A stretch of DNA of 64,000 nt from Rhea pennata (GCF_028389875.1 NC_084663.1:15390666-15454665); one strand, 5' to 3'. Shown: positions 1 to 16,110, counted from the first letter of the stretch. Notes: generated by a model from the letters alone, not told the origin. Numbers and translations: made by a program.

Positions 1-2828
1 TAAACTATATTTGTCTATAAAAAAATATTTGCTATATATAAATATGCTTTGCATAATTAAGAAAATCAGTGATGTCTGGAACCCTTATGATGCAGTGTGG
101 GTAGAGCAAAGCATAAGCAACAGCCCAGCCTATGTCCTAACTGCCTCTTTCTGCTCTGTTTCAGGAAATCTTCCACCACTGGTCTCAAGCTGTATTACTA
201 AGTGCCAGTAGTTGCACAGAAAGGGATCCTGAGAAGGGCTGAAATCAGTGTTTGGTCAGTTACTGACACAACCATGTACTACACAACTAATTGAGAAGTA
301 ACTGCTTGCTATTCACCAGGTACTTGATGGAGGCTCAGGGACAACTTTAGTTAGAAATGATTTTAACAATCCTGAGATGAACAAGTGGGTGGTTGTTACT
401 GCAATTGCTCAACCAGAAAAGAAACCCTCCACTAACGTAGCATCTTCATTTTAGAATTTGAGTATACAGATTCATAGGTAGATTGAAGGAAGCTTTCCTT
501 CTTTTTCAAAAAAGCCTTTGAAAAGTCACCCTAGATTACATACACTGAGTCACAAAGAATCATTGCATCAGGTTCTTTCAGTTTGGTTTCTTACCTCTCA
601 TCCTGGAAACATCCATCCATTTGCAAAGAACATCTGATATTTTCACTAAGGTCCATTGCTGCCCACACATGAGGTTAGGACAATACTTATTCCAAGCATC
701 AATATAAAATATATCCTTTCCACTGTCACAGATCATTCTATAGTAATTTGATCTGGCAAGAGCTACACAAGCTGATAAATGAGCTGTTCAGTTACAGAAG
801 CAAAGAAAGGCAATCTAAGAAGACTGAAGATAGAATAAAGGGGAAGAGGAGCAGCAAATTACATGCAAGACACTAAAATGCAAAAAAATAAAAAAATAAA
901 TAAAAACCCATCTTTCACGGTAAGTATTCCATGTCTCATCTACTCTAGATCGTTCACTTTTTATCTTGATCAAAAGCAGACCAAGAAAAGAAGGCAGGTA
1001 AAGACTGCCTGCATTACTGAAGTAGCAGAGCAAGGAAGGAAGGGAGATCAGAGCAGTTCAAGGGAGATTTCCCTGTTGGCACTTCTTTAACTTCAGGAAG
1101 AGAGTCTCATCTTCTATAATCTGAAATAAGGAGCTTGAAAGAGTGAAGAACTGGAATGAATATGTTCTTAAATCCTGGTGGTATCCAGTAATGCTACCGG
1201 ACAGTACAGGGAAACGTGCTTTTTTTGTTTGGCTGGATTTCTCGCATGCCCGTTAAGAGTTAAATGAACTACATGACATTATAGGAAATGGAAGAAATGA
1301 CCCTTCAGTCAAGTCTTACTTATTCAGCACTTTCCTGCAGAGTTTCATGGTAAATACATGGATAAACAAGACTCTATTCTTGATATCAACCCTGGAAAAT
1401 ATTTTCATTTCTTCTTACATAAAATAGCAGCAAGGACAAAAGAACTAAATGGACTTTTTTTTTGGGGGGGGGGTAATTCTACAGAGATATTTAGACATTA
1501 AGTTTGAGGAAATATGCATTTATTTTTACAGTATGGAAAAACGGCTTTACCTCAATTAGGGAAAGAAAAATATTCCAAAGTTCTCCTATATATGCCTATT
1601 ATCATGCTTATTTGGTGCCTCATGGAAGTTTGAGAATAAACCACCACGAGGGCACACATTTGCAGTCATTGCCCAAGCAGATCTCCAAACCACAAAATAC
1701 TGTGGAATAGGTCTGCCTCAATCTTTCCTGTTAAAGCAGTTATACCTCAACAAAAATAAATACTGGATGAAGAACTGAGGTGTATCCTAAGGAAACAGAT
1801 ATTCAGAAATTTTCTCTAGCCTAGTGAATATTTAATTATACAGTATGAAAAGGTTCAAGATCCTGAGGACACAGACCTTCAAAGTTCCTACTCCCAGTGA
1901 GACAGAGGAGCTATTGCAATTTTGGTCTACAGTAGCCCAGGATTCTTGATCTCCTGTGCCACTTGATACAAACTGCCCTGTTTCTGTGGATAGTACCTTA
2001 AATCTCTTGCGAATTTAGTCTTTTGCTTCCACATATCCTGCATGTGTAAACTCAAGCAAAAATTGAGCAATTCAAGCTGAACAAGACATTTTTGTTCAAC
2101 CCAAGATGCATGTTTTCAACTCATATATACAAATCAGAAAATTTTCATACTCTTTCATTGGGCCAAAAGGAAATAGAGATACTTTCAGTGCTGTTAGTTT
2201 CACAAGTATGCAAACCTCAAAGTTCATCATCGATCAATAGCAAATTAGCATAAATCAGCTGTTTAAATAGCACAGAGTCCAGTACACTCTGCCTCAGTGA
2301 AGAAACAGTAACTGGAAAATATTTGGAAGAAATGTACAATCTACAAGCTGGATTCACTCTGCCCTTTTCTTCTGATGGGCAAGGAAATGTAGACGCATGC
2401 AACATCCCCTACCAGTTCAGGGCAATATCCAGGTACCACAAGTCTTGCCATTGGCAAATGTATACAATGATGCTCTGCATGAGGTTTGGGCATGTAAGCA
2501 GAGTTTGCTGTTTAAAGGCTAGCAACAGATGGTTTCAAGGACCACTTGCACACTGATCCTTTCGATGTGAAAGCTTCTATGCAACATTAGAGCAGCACAG
2601 AATTTTTGCAAGGCATTGCTTGCTCTTTTTATGAGCTTCAGTCCTGAACAATGTACTAATATGCAACTCAGAGGAAGGCACTGCCTCTTGAATTTACAGC
2701 CTAGACTAGGCAACATGTTAAACAACAGCCACCTCAAACAGCTCTCTGCTTGATGTTTGGGGGCATAATGCAACCTCTTTTTGGCACTCTGGTATTTCAA
2801 AATTCAATAACCTTCCAATGACTGGATT

Positions 2829-2851
2829 AAAAAAAAAAAAAAAAAAAAAAA
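2829..2851. repeat. Poly-A tract (23 A)
   Basis: An uninterrupted run of 23 A sits in unremarkable sequence. No gene-like sequence precedes it and no target-site duplication is obvious, so it is recorded as a homopolymer and not as a retrocopy tail. Confidence 0.9.
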
Positions 2852-3139
2852 GATCTGGTAAAGGAAGCAGCACAGCTTCCAAGACAAAGTCAGAGCACGA
2901 AGGTAGCTCATACAGGACAGAACTAGCTACTGCAACAGAAGTCTGGCAACAGAGGCTACCACAAGATTCCTGTTTAACATGAAATTGTCCATCCTGACTG
3001 AACTAGACTGGGCATTGCACACTGAATTTATTCTGAGCCTGTGTTTCATCAGGCTCGGAAGAAGCCCCATACAACAGGATACTGAAACCCACTGAGTTAA
3101 ACAGAGCGGTTCACATCCCTCACATCGCTTGACTTGCAT

Positions 3140-3225
3140 GAGAACAGACACACCAGGTCAGACCAGAGGTCCATCTAATTCATTATTATACTTTCTCCAG
3201 CATCAACTTTATTAGAAGACTCTAG
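3140..3225. mobile_element. Probable ancient CR1-like LINE fragment
   Basis: The segment contains the phrase CAGGTCAGACCAGAGGTCCA followed by TCTAATTCATTATTATACTT. This resembles a widespread amniote interspersed repeat whose consensus reads roughly 'ctgggtcagaccaaaggtccatctagcccagtat' and which belongs to the CR1 group in turtles and birds. A second copy of the same motif lies near 18445. Boundaries and orientation are uncertain. The identification rests on remembered consensus, not on a search. Confidence 0.4.
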
Positions 3226-5319
3226 TAATGTTATTAGTGTTTTAAGTCAATTAAGAGCTTTTAAGTATGGAAGCCTAAGATAATTCAGTACTCCTGCAAT
3301 TTTGTACACTCCTTTCCAAACTTTCTCAGCTCTTGTCTATCGCTAGAAGACCTCAAAAAATCCAACCTGCCTAACGATAACTGAACAGTTTTCTGATTGC
3401 CTGGCTTCCTCAAATGTCACAAAGACGGGGAGGTGGATAGGAATTTGCAGCTTTGAGGTAGGTTTACTGCTGTAAACAAATGCATGGTGAAATTAGCTGT
3501 TAGCCATCCTTTAAACTAACTTAGATTTCATACCCCCTCCTATACTCAGATCCTTTGCTGAGCTATCTCAGTACATTAAGTTGCCAGAAAACCTGACTAA
3601 AGATTTCCTCTCCTTAACTGACTTCACAGACTGAAATAGCACCGTTAAAGATCTGGAAACACAGCTGCCAGATTAGTTTAGACTAAAGTGAAACTTCAAC
3701 CCAACTTGCTAACTGCCTATCAGCAAAGCACACTACACCACCAGTAAAAACTGCTACTTTAAAAATCAAGAAATCCAAATACAACCAATAAAATAAAAAA
3801 GCAAGCCTTAAACATACAGTCTACACACCAGAAGTTACTTACAAACTTTAAGAAAGTTGCAGTTATTTAACATTTTGCCCCCTCACAGAATGTTTCAATG
3901 GAAGCCTTAAAATAGGGTAGATTTAATAATGTCTCCCATATCACAGCTCTGGCAGTCTTAACTTTGCCCCTGAAACTGGATCTAGACTGGGCCTAGGTCT
4001 GTTTAGAAGTTGCATGAAGAATCTGTGCAAGAAAAAAAGTTAACTCGACATGCCAGTAGGAGTAAAACTTCACTGAAGTTAACTACACACTTCAAGAGTT
4101 AGTAATAATGCTCAGACTTGCACATCTAAAGGGGAAAGTCAAAACTGAAGTACTTGGAGAACCGGCATCTGTGCACATTGCAGCTTGTCATATTGAGTGT
4201 TTTAAATTTACACAATTTCCCCTTTAAAATTAAGCAGGTATTATAGCCAAAGAAACAGCTTAACAATATGCACCCTTGAACTCTCATTTCCCAATTCACT
4301 TCTGAAACCTGACGTGGCACTACTGCAGCAATCAGCAGGCAGTCTAATGTTACATAAACAATTTCAAAAGCTTAATGGTTACAGACTAGGTTAAGTTTTA
4401 GTTTTGAAGAATAAGAACTTCACGGCTTTACTAAGTAAGAATGACATAATACAAACAAATTTTAGAAAAAGCTGTCTGTTTCAGCCTAGCACTAGCAAGT
4501 AATTAAAAAAAAACACCTCTAAACACCTCTACACATCTAGTTGTCCTCTTATCTCTATCAAGAAGAGGCAACAAGGAGTTAACAGTGATAAGAAAAGAAA
4601 TTAAGAGTCACTGAATAGTTCTATAAACAGCTTGTGAAGTCATTCATGCCACCACGGAAACTGAGAAGTTAGTCTCATTTCCCAGGATACTAGAACATAA
4701 AACTATCTACTACTAAGCATTTCTTTCCCTTTCCTAAGTTTAAGGACAAACAAACAAACAAAACACTCACCACACATTTCTCATCCCCTCTTTGCTTTCA
4801 CACATCAACTGCAAGGTACAAAATCTAAACAAAGCCCTTAAAAAACAGTTTAAACAGAGAGCCTACCTCTTAGAATTACAGTTATTTTTCAGTCAAAATA
4901 ATCAAGTTGTCTTGTGAAACTAGTATCAGAAGCTGCAGTGAAACAAAGAGAAGTTTACAGAAAATTATGTGCAAGTAATTACATTAGTATGATCATCTAC
5001 TATCTAGTAACCCCAGATGACAACCAGCACTGTTTTGTCATGAAGTCTTGCTCTTTTTGCAGAGAGAGGCACTTCAGGGTGGTAATTCAGGTCATGTGAA
5101 CTATTGCTTTTTTGCTGTAAGCGACAACACTGTATCATAGCATGCCTTCGGAAATCTAACTATTGCTTTGAGTAGATACATTCTTCACCAACTCTGAGCT
5201 CCTTCACTGGAGACACCCAGTTGTGTCTTCATGACATGACATACATGGCCCAGTTCACCAACAAACCCAGCCCCACGCAGTCAGTTGCATTGAACTGAAA
5301 CGTCACTCGTTCTTTGACT

Positions 5320-5325
5320 TTTATT
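5320..5325 (-). terminator. Candidate distal poly(A) signal for CCDC71L (AATAAA on minus strand)
   Basis: TTTATT on the plus strand reads AATAAA on the minus strand, about 785 bases past the CCDC71L stop codon. It is one of two such hexamers in the first 800 bases of the presumed 3' UTR. Which is used, if either, cannot be decided here. Confidence 0.35.
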
Positions 5326-5739
5326 AAGTTCACTTCGGTTGACCGAGTGAGCTTCCCTAAAGTAAACAGGGTTATAAAATATCAGGATGATTCTATCTTT
5401 AGGTGCTCAATAGAAACAAATACTTAGTTCAACTAGAAAACTTTAAAAATGACTTTAGATACAAAAGTAACAATTATACTGCGCAATACATCTTTATATA
5501 TCACTAAGCCAATGAAATAAAAAAAAAAAAGTTTTTGCACCATCAAGAACAGCCACAAGTCCTGAACCTCCATTCTTTATGCATCCTTGATCAGCATAAA
5601 CTGAAACTTGGGAATGCTTGGGATTCAAAATACCCTGAGCACACACTAGTGCAACACCACAAAGCATACATAATCCATTGGATAAGGGGGAAAGAGGAAG
5701 GAGGGAGGGGGGGGAAAAAAGGCAAGAATCAGATGGTGC

Positions 5740-5745
5740 TTTATT
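5740..5745 (-). terminator. Candidate proximal poly(A) signal for CCDC71L (AATAAA on minus strand)
   Basis: The plus-strand TTTATT reads AATAAA on the minus strand, about 365 bases past the CCDC71L stop. Continuing in the gene's direction, a U-rich tract and then a C/U-rich stretch follow within about 50 bases (plus-strand 5690-5722 is G/A-rich). This fits a downstream element for cleavage and polyadenylation. Confidence 0.4.
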
Positions 5746-6109
5746 ATACAAGCATGAAAGCAAGTTCCTTTGGAAAATAACTTCTTGGGTGGACTTCTGG
5801 ACCAGTGAGGTAGCCCAATGGGAGAAAAAAGTGGAAGTGGAACTTGGTCCCCACGCGAGACGCTGGCCGGACAGTCCCGGGCGTCTCGCCGCGCCTCGGG
5901 GTGCGGCAGGGCCCGGCCCGGCCCCCCAGTCCCGGCCCCAGCGGGCCATAAAGTGCAGCAGAAGAACATGATCCAGACAAAAGCAATGTAAACAGGTGAC
6001 TGATACCGGTCTCTTTGTCCGCACCGCGGCGAGGGTGAGGCGCCGTCCTCGCCCCCTCCCGGCCCCGCGGGCCGGGCCGAGCCGGGCCGGGCCGAGGCGC
6101 TCCGCGGGC

Positions 6110-9220
<3,111 letters not shown>

Positions 9221-9224
9221 GTAA

Positions 9225-9405
9225 TAAGGATGATAATAAAATTAATAATCCTTTGCAAGTACATAGCCCTTCATTTTAGTCATACTACTGCTTGTAAGCA
9301 TTAATTATCACTCACAGCACTCTTGAGTTACATAAGTAAATATGCCTCTTCAACAGATGAATAAAATGAAAGAATTAATTTAAATGGTTTGACTAAGATG
9401 TATAG
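9225..9405 (+). mobile_element. Probable MIR/CORE-SINE relic
   Basis: The order of phrases follows the MIR consensus: a cattaattatcactcacagc-like segment, then the characteristic 'cagatgaataaaatgaaaga' stretch corresponding to 'cagatgaggaaactgaggca', then 'aaatggtttgactaagatg' corresponding to 'gaggttaagtaacttgccca'. Divergence is high, as expected for an ancient amniote SINE. Recognition is by eye, so boundaries are approximate. Confidence 0.45.
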
Positions 9406-10319
9406 ATTCAATGACTTCATTTTCTGTAGATCTTCTTAATTTCTAACAATTGTCATTCTAAAAATGCAGTGAATGTCCAAAACGAAACGGAGAAGAAAAA
9501 AAAGTCTAGTAATCTTTGCTCACATACATTAAAAATCTTTTCTCCATAGAGCTGTTGAAAAGAGCAGACAGAGTTTCAATTGACACATTACTGAATGGCC
9601 ATTTTATTTTCTTAAATAATTCCTACCTAGCACGGATAACCGCTGGTAACTACTAAAAAAAATTATCTGTAAAATTTTACATATGAGCACACTGAGTTTT
9701 GAGTCCAGCTGATAAACTCTGGAATCCTGGATATCAAGTCATGTAACTTCTGCTGCTGGGGCATAGAATCTACATGGATGCTCCGCTACACAGATTAGCA
9801 AAGGCAGTGTTTTATTGTCTGACACCTTTACATACAATCATTCTTTTCAAATATTGTTAACTCTGCTGTTGAGAGGTTAAATTGAGAAAAAGCCTGCTTC
9901 AGGCATCGTGCTTCCTAAATGCATTTCGGAAGTAATGCTTTCCTCAAAGCCATATGCTCAAGAAAGCTTTTGTGACAATACAGGCATGGTTCCACATACA
10001 TTTACTGCTAAACTTCAGGTGTTACCCCATGCAGTCATCAGGTTCCTAGGTCTGAAAAGTGCACAGGCAACCCACAGCAAAGTTTCTGAAAACACTTTCA
10101 ATGACAGGCAAAAGCAAATGATTTACAGGAATAGTCCTTAAGTCAGTTTTGCAGAAAAAAAAAATTATGGAGTCACATTAGGAAAATGTCAATACAGTGG
10201 CAATCGAAAGGGAAATTAAATGTTAGGAATTGCTATGGAAGAAGTAGAAAACAAAACAGAAAACATTATTCTGTTGAATATAAGTCCATTGTGCCTTCAC
10301 AAATCTGGAAGACTGTGTT

Positions 10320-10800
10320 TTTAGTCTTACTGTCTCTAAAAGGATATAATAATGATACAAAGAAAGGCAACTAGGATGAGCAGAAATACAGATTGGCTTC
10401 TCTATGAAGAGAGATTAAATAGATTAAGACTCTTCAGCTTGAAAAACAGATGGCTGAGGAAAAACACGATAAAGGTCCATAAAACTGATAGTAAAAGGAG
10501 GCAGATAAGAAACGATTATGGCTTAGTTCTCATAATCCCAGAATGAAAGGGAAGCACATGAAGTTGCAGGGCAGAAAATTTAAAATGACAAAATGAATTT
10601 TTTTGTATAACTCTTAATTGCAGTGTAGAGTTCATTGTTCAGCAAAGTTGTGGGTGTCAGAATGGAATAGTGTGCCCCCAAAACAAGCTCACTGAGAAGG
10701 AAATGCAGACATTACAGAATATACTATTCAAAGACAGAAGTGAAAGAAAAAATCCATCAAGTTCATTAAGGGCTATTGAGCATGAAAACCAAGTCTAACA
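10320..10800 (+). mobile_element. Degenerate CR1-family LINE, 3' portion
   Basis: The stretch reads as a heavily mutated CR1/L3 3' region. It has an 'aggcaactaggatgag' phrase, then 'tatgaagagagattaaatag' (consensus 'tatgaggagaggttgagagaa'), then 'ctcttcagcttgaaaaacag' and 'gataaaggtccataaaactg', all in the usual order. Decay is much greater than in the CR1 copy that follows at 11.9 kb, so this is an older insertion. Short open frames inside it are remnants. Confidence 0.6.
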
Positions 10801-11905
10801 CTGGGCTCAGAAAGTCCCTAAGCCAAAGGTTAAGAATGGAAGGAAAAGTACCTCCGTGGAGATAACCCTCAATATTTGCACTGTTCTTACACTCTTTCCC
10901 TAAACTTCCTCTTCTGGCCTCTAACATAGATAGAATGCTGGACTGGAGGGGTCCTGGATCTGGTCATCAGAGCTGGTTCTACTCCACAGTCCTAGTAGAA
11001 GACAGAATAGGGCAATGACCACAATAAAATGAAATGTTTTTTTTCCAGAGCTTTACTGCTACAACAGCTTGCAACAGCTGGAAGAACTTGTACTAGAACT
11101 AAAAAGCGATGAAGCGTTTGCTGAGAACACGGTGCAGAGTCCATCAATAGCCAGCAGCCCCACTTAGGCAGAAGGGCAGCGTGGATGGACACTGAGGTAG
11201 TGTACACTACTGGTTCTGATTGCATGTTCATCCTTCACTTTGTTCTTAGCAAATGGTGACTGACCACGTGCAAAGAGGGGGGAAAAGCATATTTTAAAAT
11301 AAGCATTTTAATAGCATTCATTGGCAATAATGTTTGGAAGAGAAAAAAAATTTCAAACATATTTTGGCAGAAGCATTTGATAAATTCAAAAAACCCCTCA
11401 AGTAAAAATAAAAATGAAAATACATGAAGTGTGCTCTCCAATGCAGAAAACACTCCTTGAAGATATTTTAGTAGAAGCTGTATATCATTTGTTTCCGCAT
11501 TCTGGGAGTGAGCTACATGTGATGCACACAGCCGTATAAACTGTGCATCAGTTATATCATCATTGTCCTGTCATCAGTGAATGCTGAGGATAGCTGTACT
11601 AGTGGTCGTTGCAGTTTTTAGAGTTGATAATGATCTCTTGTTCTAAAACGTTAAGCCTTTGGCTGTTATATCCAAAGTGAAAACTTCTCTTGCTAATCCT
11701 GTTCTTATTTCATCTTGCTTTTCTCTTATTCCCTTCAATCCATCAAAGTTATCTGCTTTACCACTCATGTTGGCTTTGACTATATTATACTCTTAAATTT
11801 TCTATCTTTACTAACCCTAAAGTAGTTAATCTGATATTAACTTTACTATAAACAAGGTAGCAGTATTTTAATCACTATACCATCTTTGGAAAGTCAGTAT
11901 ATAAC
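10801..11905. other. Intergenic stretch between two CR1 copies
   Basis: AT-rich sequence without a recognisable gene, RNA or repeat. The open frames (up to about 79 codons) show no family features. Confidence 0.55.
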
Positions 11906-11909
11906 ATTT

Positions 11910-13440
11910 ATTCTAGGACAGCTTGAAGATGGAGCTGCAGGAGCATGTAGCTCTGCAGATCCTGGGCTTCAGGAAGTGCCTGGGGCCTCTCAGGAGTCTG
12001 GGGCAGCAGAAGGTGGTCTTCTAGGCTGCAGGAAATGTTCAGTTGTTGAAGATCTGTGTCATCAAGCAGTGGAGCTATGAGAGGAAGTCAGCAGACTGTG
12101 CAGCATCAGAGATGAGAAAGAAATCAACCAGATCTTATCTGAGACATTGCACATTCAACTTGCCAGTTTGGGAATTGGAGACTCCCATGATGGTAAAGGC
12201 TGGAAACTTGTGACTTCAGGCCCCAGGGAGGATGGTTCCCATTCCACCTGAGCCTTCTCTGCTGAGATTGCAGGTTTGGGGAAATGAGGGGAGAGCAGTG
12301 AATGTTGTTTAGCAAGGCTTTCAATACACTACCTCATAACATCTTATAGACAAACCGATGAAGTGCAGGCTAGATAAGCAGACAGAGAGGTGGACTGAAA
12401 GCTGGTTAAACAGCCTAGCTCAGAGGGTTGTGATCAGCAGCAGTAAGTCCAGCTGGAGGCCAGGCACTAGTGTTGTCCGCTAGGGGTCGATGCTGGGCCC
12501 AATACTCTTTAACGTCTTCATTAATGACCTGGATGATGGGACCAAATGCACCCTCAGCAAGTTTGCAGATGATACAAAATTTGGAAGATAGACCTTTGTA
12601 ATTGTGCTGCCATTCAGAGAGACCTTGACTGACTGGAGAAATGGGAAGAGAGGAATCTCATGGAGTTCATCACGGGGGAATGACACATCTTGTACCTGGG
12701 GAGAAATAACCCAATGCCACAGGACAAACTGGGTGCCAACTAGCTGGAGAGCAGCTTTGCAGAGAAGGTCCTGAGAGTCCTGGTGGACGACAAGTTGATC
12801 ATGAAGCAACAATGCACTCTCATGGCAAAGAAGGCCAATAGTATCCTGCACTGCATTAGGCAGAGTGTTGCCAGCAGGTCACATGGAAGGTGATCCTGCC
12901 CCTCGACTCAGCACTTGTGAGGCCACACCTAGAGTGGTGTGTCCAGTCCTGGGCCCTCTAGTGGACATGGAAATACTAGATCAAGTCCTGTGAAGAGCCA
13001 TTGAGATGATTAAGGAACTAGAGCATCTCTCATATGAGGAGAGGTTGAGAGAACTGGTACTAGTCAGCCTGAAGAAGAGAAGGCTCATGGTGATCTTACC
13101 TCTGCGTATGAATACCTGATTGGAGGGTGCAGGGGATAAAGCAAACAGAGCCAGACTCTTCTCAGTGGTGCCCAGTGAAAGGACAATGTGCACAAATTGA
13201 AATATAGGAAATTCCATTTAAACACAAAAACAAAACTGCTTTACTGTAAGCATGATCATACACTGGAACAGGTTGCCCGAAGAGGTTGTGGAGTCCCCAA
13301 CTCTGAGGATATTCAAAACCAAACTAGACATGGCCCTGGGCAACCTGCTGTAACTGGTCATGCTTTAGGCAGGGGGTTGGACAAGATGGTCTCCAGAGGT
13401 GCCTACCAAACTCAGCTAATCTGTAATTCTGCGATTCTGT
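11910..13440 (+). mobile_element. CR1 LINE retaining 5' ORF1 and 3' RT/3' UTR parts, internally deleted
   Basis: Residues encoded around 12080-12240 (EEVSRLCSIRDEKEI, later GWKLVTSGPRED) resemble the CR1 ORF1 N-terminal region. From about 12310 the sequence switches to the reverse-transcriptase end of ORF2 ([11 protein letters not shown], then FADDTKFG), which contains the RT active-site-like FADD. It continues through the C-terminal part and the 3' UTR, and ends in the CR1-type octamer tail (ATTCTGCGATTCTGT). The intervening ORF1/ORF2 material, normally a few kb, is missing. Several frameshifts and stops make the copy inactive. CR1 is the dominant LINE of birds, crocodilians and turtles. Antisense open frames across this interval are shadows of the element. 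Confidence 0.85.
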
Positions 13441-15780
13441 TGACTGAGAAAAGGGAAACCATCTAATCTTTTTTTTTTATTTGTTTCTCTTGACATGGTA
13501 TAATCTTTGCTGGAATATTCTCCTTCTTCTACCATTTCTTCAGTTACTTTTTTTCTAAAATATGTTCCAACTGTATATCCTTCAAAACCCTTGTTTACAA
13601 TATTAAAAAAGAATGCTCTGCATTACTTTCCACTACAGGATGAGCTGGTATGTTTTAAATCTGAATTGTATGTTATCAATGGTGTAAAATTATTAGATAA
13701 TGAACCAGTCTAGTACCACTTTCTGAAGGTAATTCTAACATAGGAAATACATTGCTCTAGAAAATGGTTCTCACACATCACAGACAAAGTCTTCTTATAA
13801 TACTGCTCACACTATTTAAAAAGTACTGAGACTGTTAAAACAAATGTGAATTTCACTCACTTATCTCAAGGGGCAGACATTTTTTAAAGTGTAATAAGAA
13901 CTACTTAATAACCTGATTAGTTAAATCATATGTCCTGATACCAAATGTTAATGAATATGTGAGTTTAAGAATCCTTTTCATGATACAATCCAATCTGTAC
14001 TTCCATTTTTCCTTGATACTAGGTTTGTACATTACCAGATTATCTGACAGTACAAATTCGGTCCAGTACAGTGTGAGCACACAACTGTTTTTTTGTTGAC
14101 CTAGCCCCAGTATACAATGCAATGTTTACATTGCATTTATCTTTTATGATGGCCAAGGGAGGACAGATGATATGTGACCCAGCATAAAGTCCATGGAGAC
14201 AAAGTTACCCTTCAAAATGCTTTGAACAAACTGTAATAAACAGAGCAAGTTCATATTGGCTCAGCTCCTTGTGTCATATGGATATGGCATTATTAAGTGG
14301 AGACTTAGAGCAACTTTACAAAGTCACTGGACCATGTTTCAGTCAGGCTCACTCTTATTTGTTCTCTTTGCCCACATGAATCTTGGCATTCTTACTGCCT
14401 AGTGTGTTTGTTCTAATGGAAAGTGGTAGAATCTGGTCCTGTTCTGGGTTGTTCCTGCGAGGGAACTTTCACGGGGAACAGGAGTGTGAGCTGCAGGCTC
14501 CCTAGACAGGAAAAGGTCTTGATCTCTCCATTTCAGTGAATGTTGCAAGCACTCAATTATTATGTAGATGTTGGTTGTTAGCCAACACCTCCTTTTGAAT
14601 CTGTCTTTTGTACTCTGAGTTAGGCATGGTCTTCAAAAGCTTCCAAGGCTTATCTCTACACTTTCAAGGGCCTCCTCCTGCTAAGGGACCTCTATCCCCA
14701 TTTCAGAATGGCAGTGAGATTTAGGGAGTCTTGAGAGTACAGCACTGTGTGAGCATGCACAAAAGACCTGACTTAGGGAGCTAAGGAATAAAACGGAGGT
14801 ACTAACTCAGTTCAGACAATGAGATGAGATGAGTTTCTTTATCAGACAGAGATCCTTCCCTGACTTAAAACCTGGTAGAAGGCTGCCCCTATTACTTTTA
14901 GATATTATTTTCTCCTCTTTGAATGTATTTTATATATTTCATTCAATGCAATTCTAGTTTTAAAAGTTTTAAATTATGATTTACATCCATTTTCCAAAAT
15001 ATTCTAATACTTTATTGTTCAGTAACACTTGGTTGATTGTATTCCTTATAATCCCGTTAAAATTATTGCGAATTCACATCAGCACAAAATAAATATCTAA
15101 ACTGCATGATTTTAACACATTAATTACTTTGATAATTTCGAGGACACTTGTGAAGACAGAATAAAAATTGATATTGTAGATAATATCTTGAGACATGGGC
15201 TTTTAGATTTTTTGTTTTAAAAAGAAAGACATTCAGTGGCTGTAGATACTCCTCATTTCAATAGAGATATATTGACTGATGCTAGCTGAGATTTTGGCAC
15301 TATACATGATCCATGTTATTACAAAACTTCTTCTCAAAAGACAATAATAATCAAGGCAAAATCATTCTCAATGAAACTCAATGGCTTCAGATCAATAAAT
15401 AGCTTACTTGTAAGCATTTAAAAGTTATCTTTCAGAAATCTTTCAGAAATGCAGTGAATTATTTAATGTGTTTAATATCTCACAGGGTGATGTATATTAT
15501 GAAGGCTATCAACTGGTATTTTTCCAAAACGTACAAATTGCCCAAACTTGTATTATAAAGGGAAAAAATCATAAAAGCTAACAAATTGTCCACATTCAAT
15601 CCACATTCCCTTCAGCTATCTTTTGAAGGCTACTTCAAATAAGAAAAGGTAGTGGATTAATCTTTATTAATTTAATCAAATGTATGCTAAGCCCTAGCAC
15701 GGTCACTTACTCTAGATTACCTGTAGCTTATTTCAGGTTATTTAGTTTTATATTGGCTCCTATTCTTAAGTTCAATGAGC
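13441..15780. other. Intergenic AT-rich stretch
   Basis: No coding or RNA gene recognised. The sequence is unique-looking and AT-rich, with no tandem repeats of note. Some phrases around 14590-14830 could be an old repeat, but none could be named. Confidence 0.55.
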
Positions 15781-15822
15781 CGTTATTATTCATATTGAAG
15801 AGTACCCACATAAGGGTTTGCA

Positions 15823-15854
15823 CTGGTTTAATTAAATCCATGTAATTAAACCAG
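15823..15854. repeat. Perfect 12-bp inverted repeat with 8-base loop
   Basis: CTGGTTTAATTA at 15823-15834 is the exact reverse complement of TAATTAAACCAG at 15843-15854. Both arms carry a TAATTA homeodomain-type core. It lies at the left edge of a segment that reads like a conserved non-coding element. Confidence 0.85.
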
Positions 15855-15859
15855 CATTT

Positions 15860-16110
15860 TCACTGCCCATTAGCATTCTCTTACATTTGCATATTGAGTC
15901 GAAGTTTTTGACATTAGGAGCCTAACGATAGAGTCCCAAAGGGATTGTCTGGAGGGAGCTGCTCAGTGCTTAGCATTTGCAATTCATGTCCTGAGCCATT
16001 CATTATCCCTTTGCAGGCAATGAGAACTGCAAATGTGCCATCATCTTTGAAAATGTGCTCATTATTTAGAAGTGTAAATGAAGATTGTCGAGGCTAACCT
16101 CAGGTCCCAT
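15860..16110. promoter_or_regulatory. Candidate conserved non-coding element (possible enhancer)
   Basis: The block is non-coding and balanced in composition. It contains an octamer-like ATTTGCATA near 15885 and clustered short motifs typical of vertebrate conserved non-coding elements. The call is by texture only; no alignment is available, so confidence is low. Confidence 0.25.

Larger units (their letters stand above)
1..5319. other. Gene-less AT-rich flank left of CCDC71L
   Basis: No coding exon is recognisable on either strand. All open frames are short, and none has family-like residues or splice context. The stretch contains a 23-A tract, a short T9/G10 homopolymer junction near 1457-1475, an (ACAA)n patch near 4747, and a short CR1-like fragment near 3143. 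The right part is AT-rich and could be the distal 3' UTR of CCDC71L, which is long in mammals, but the transcript end cannot be fixed from sequence alone. Confidence 0.6.

Noticed and set aside
2829..2851. Poly-A run as the tail of a processed pseudogene
   Set aside because: No recognisable gene-derived sequence lies upstream and no flanking duplication was seen.
12480..12851. 123-codon minus-strand frame
   Set aside because: It is the antisense shadow of the CR1 reverse-transcriptase region.
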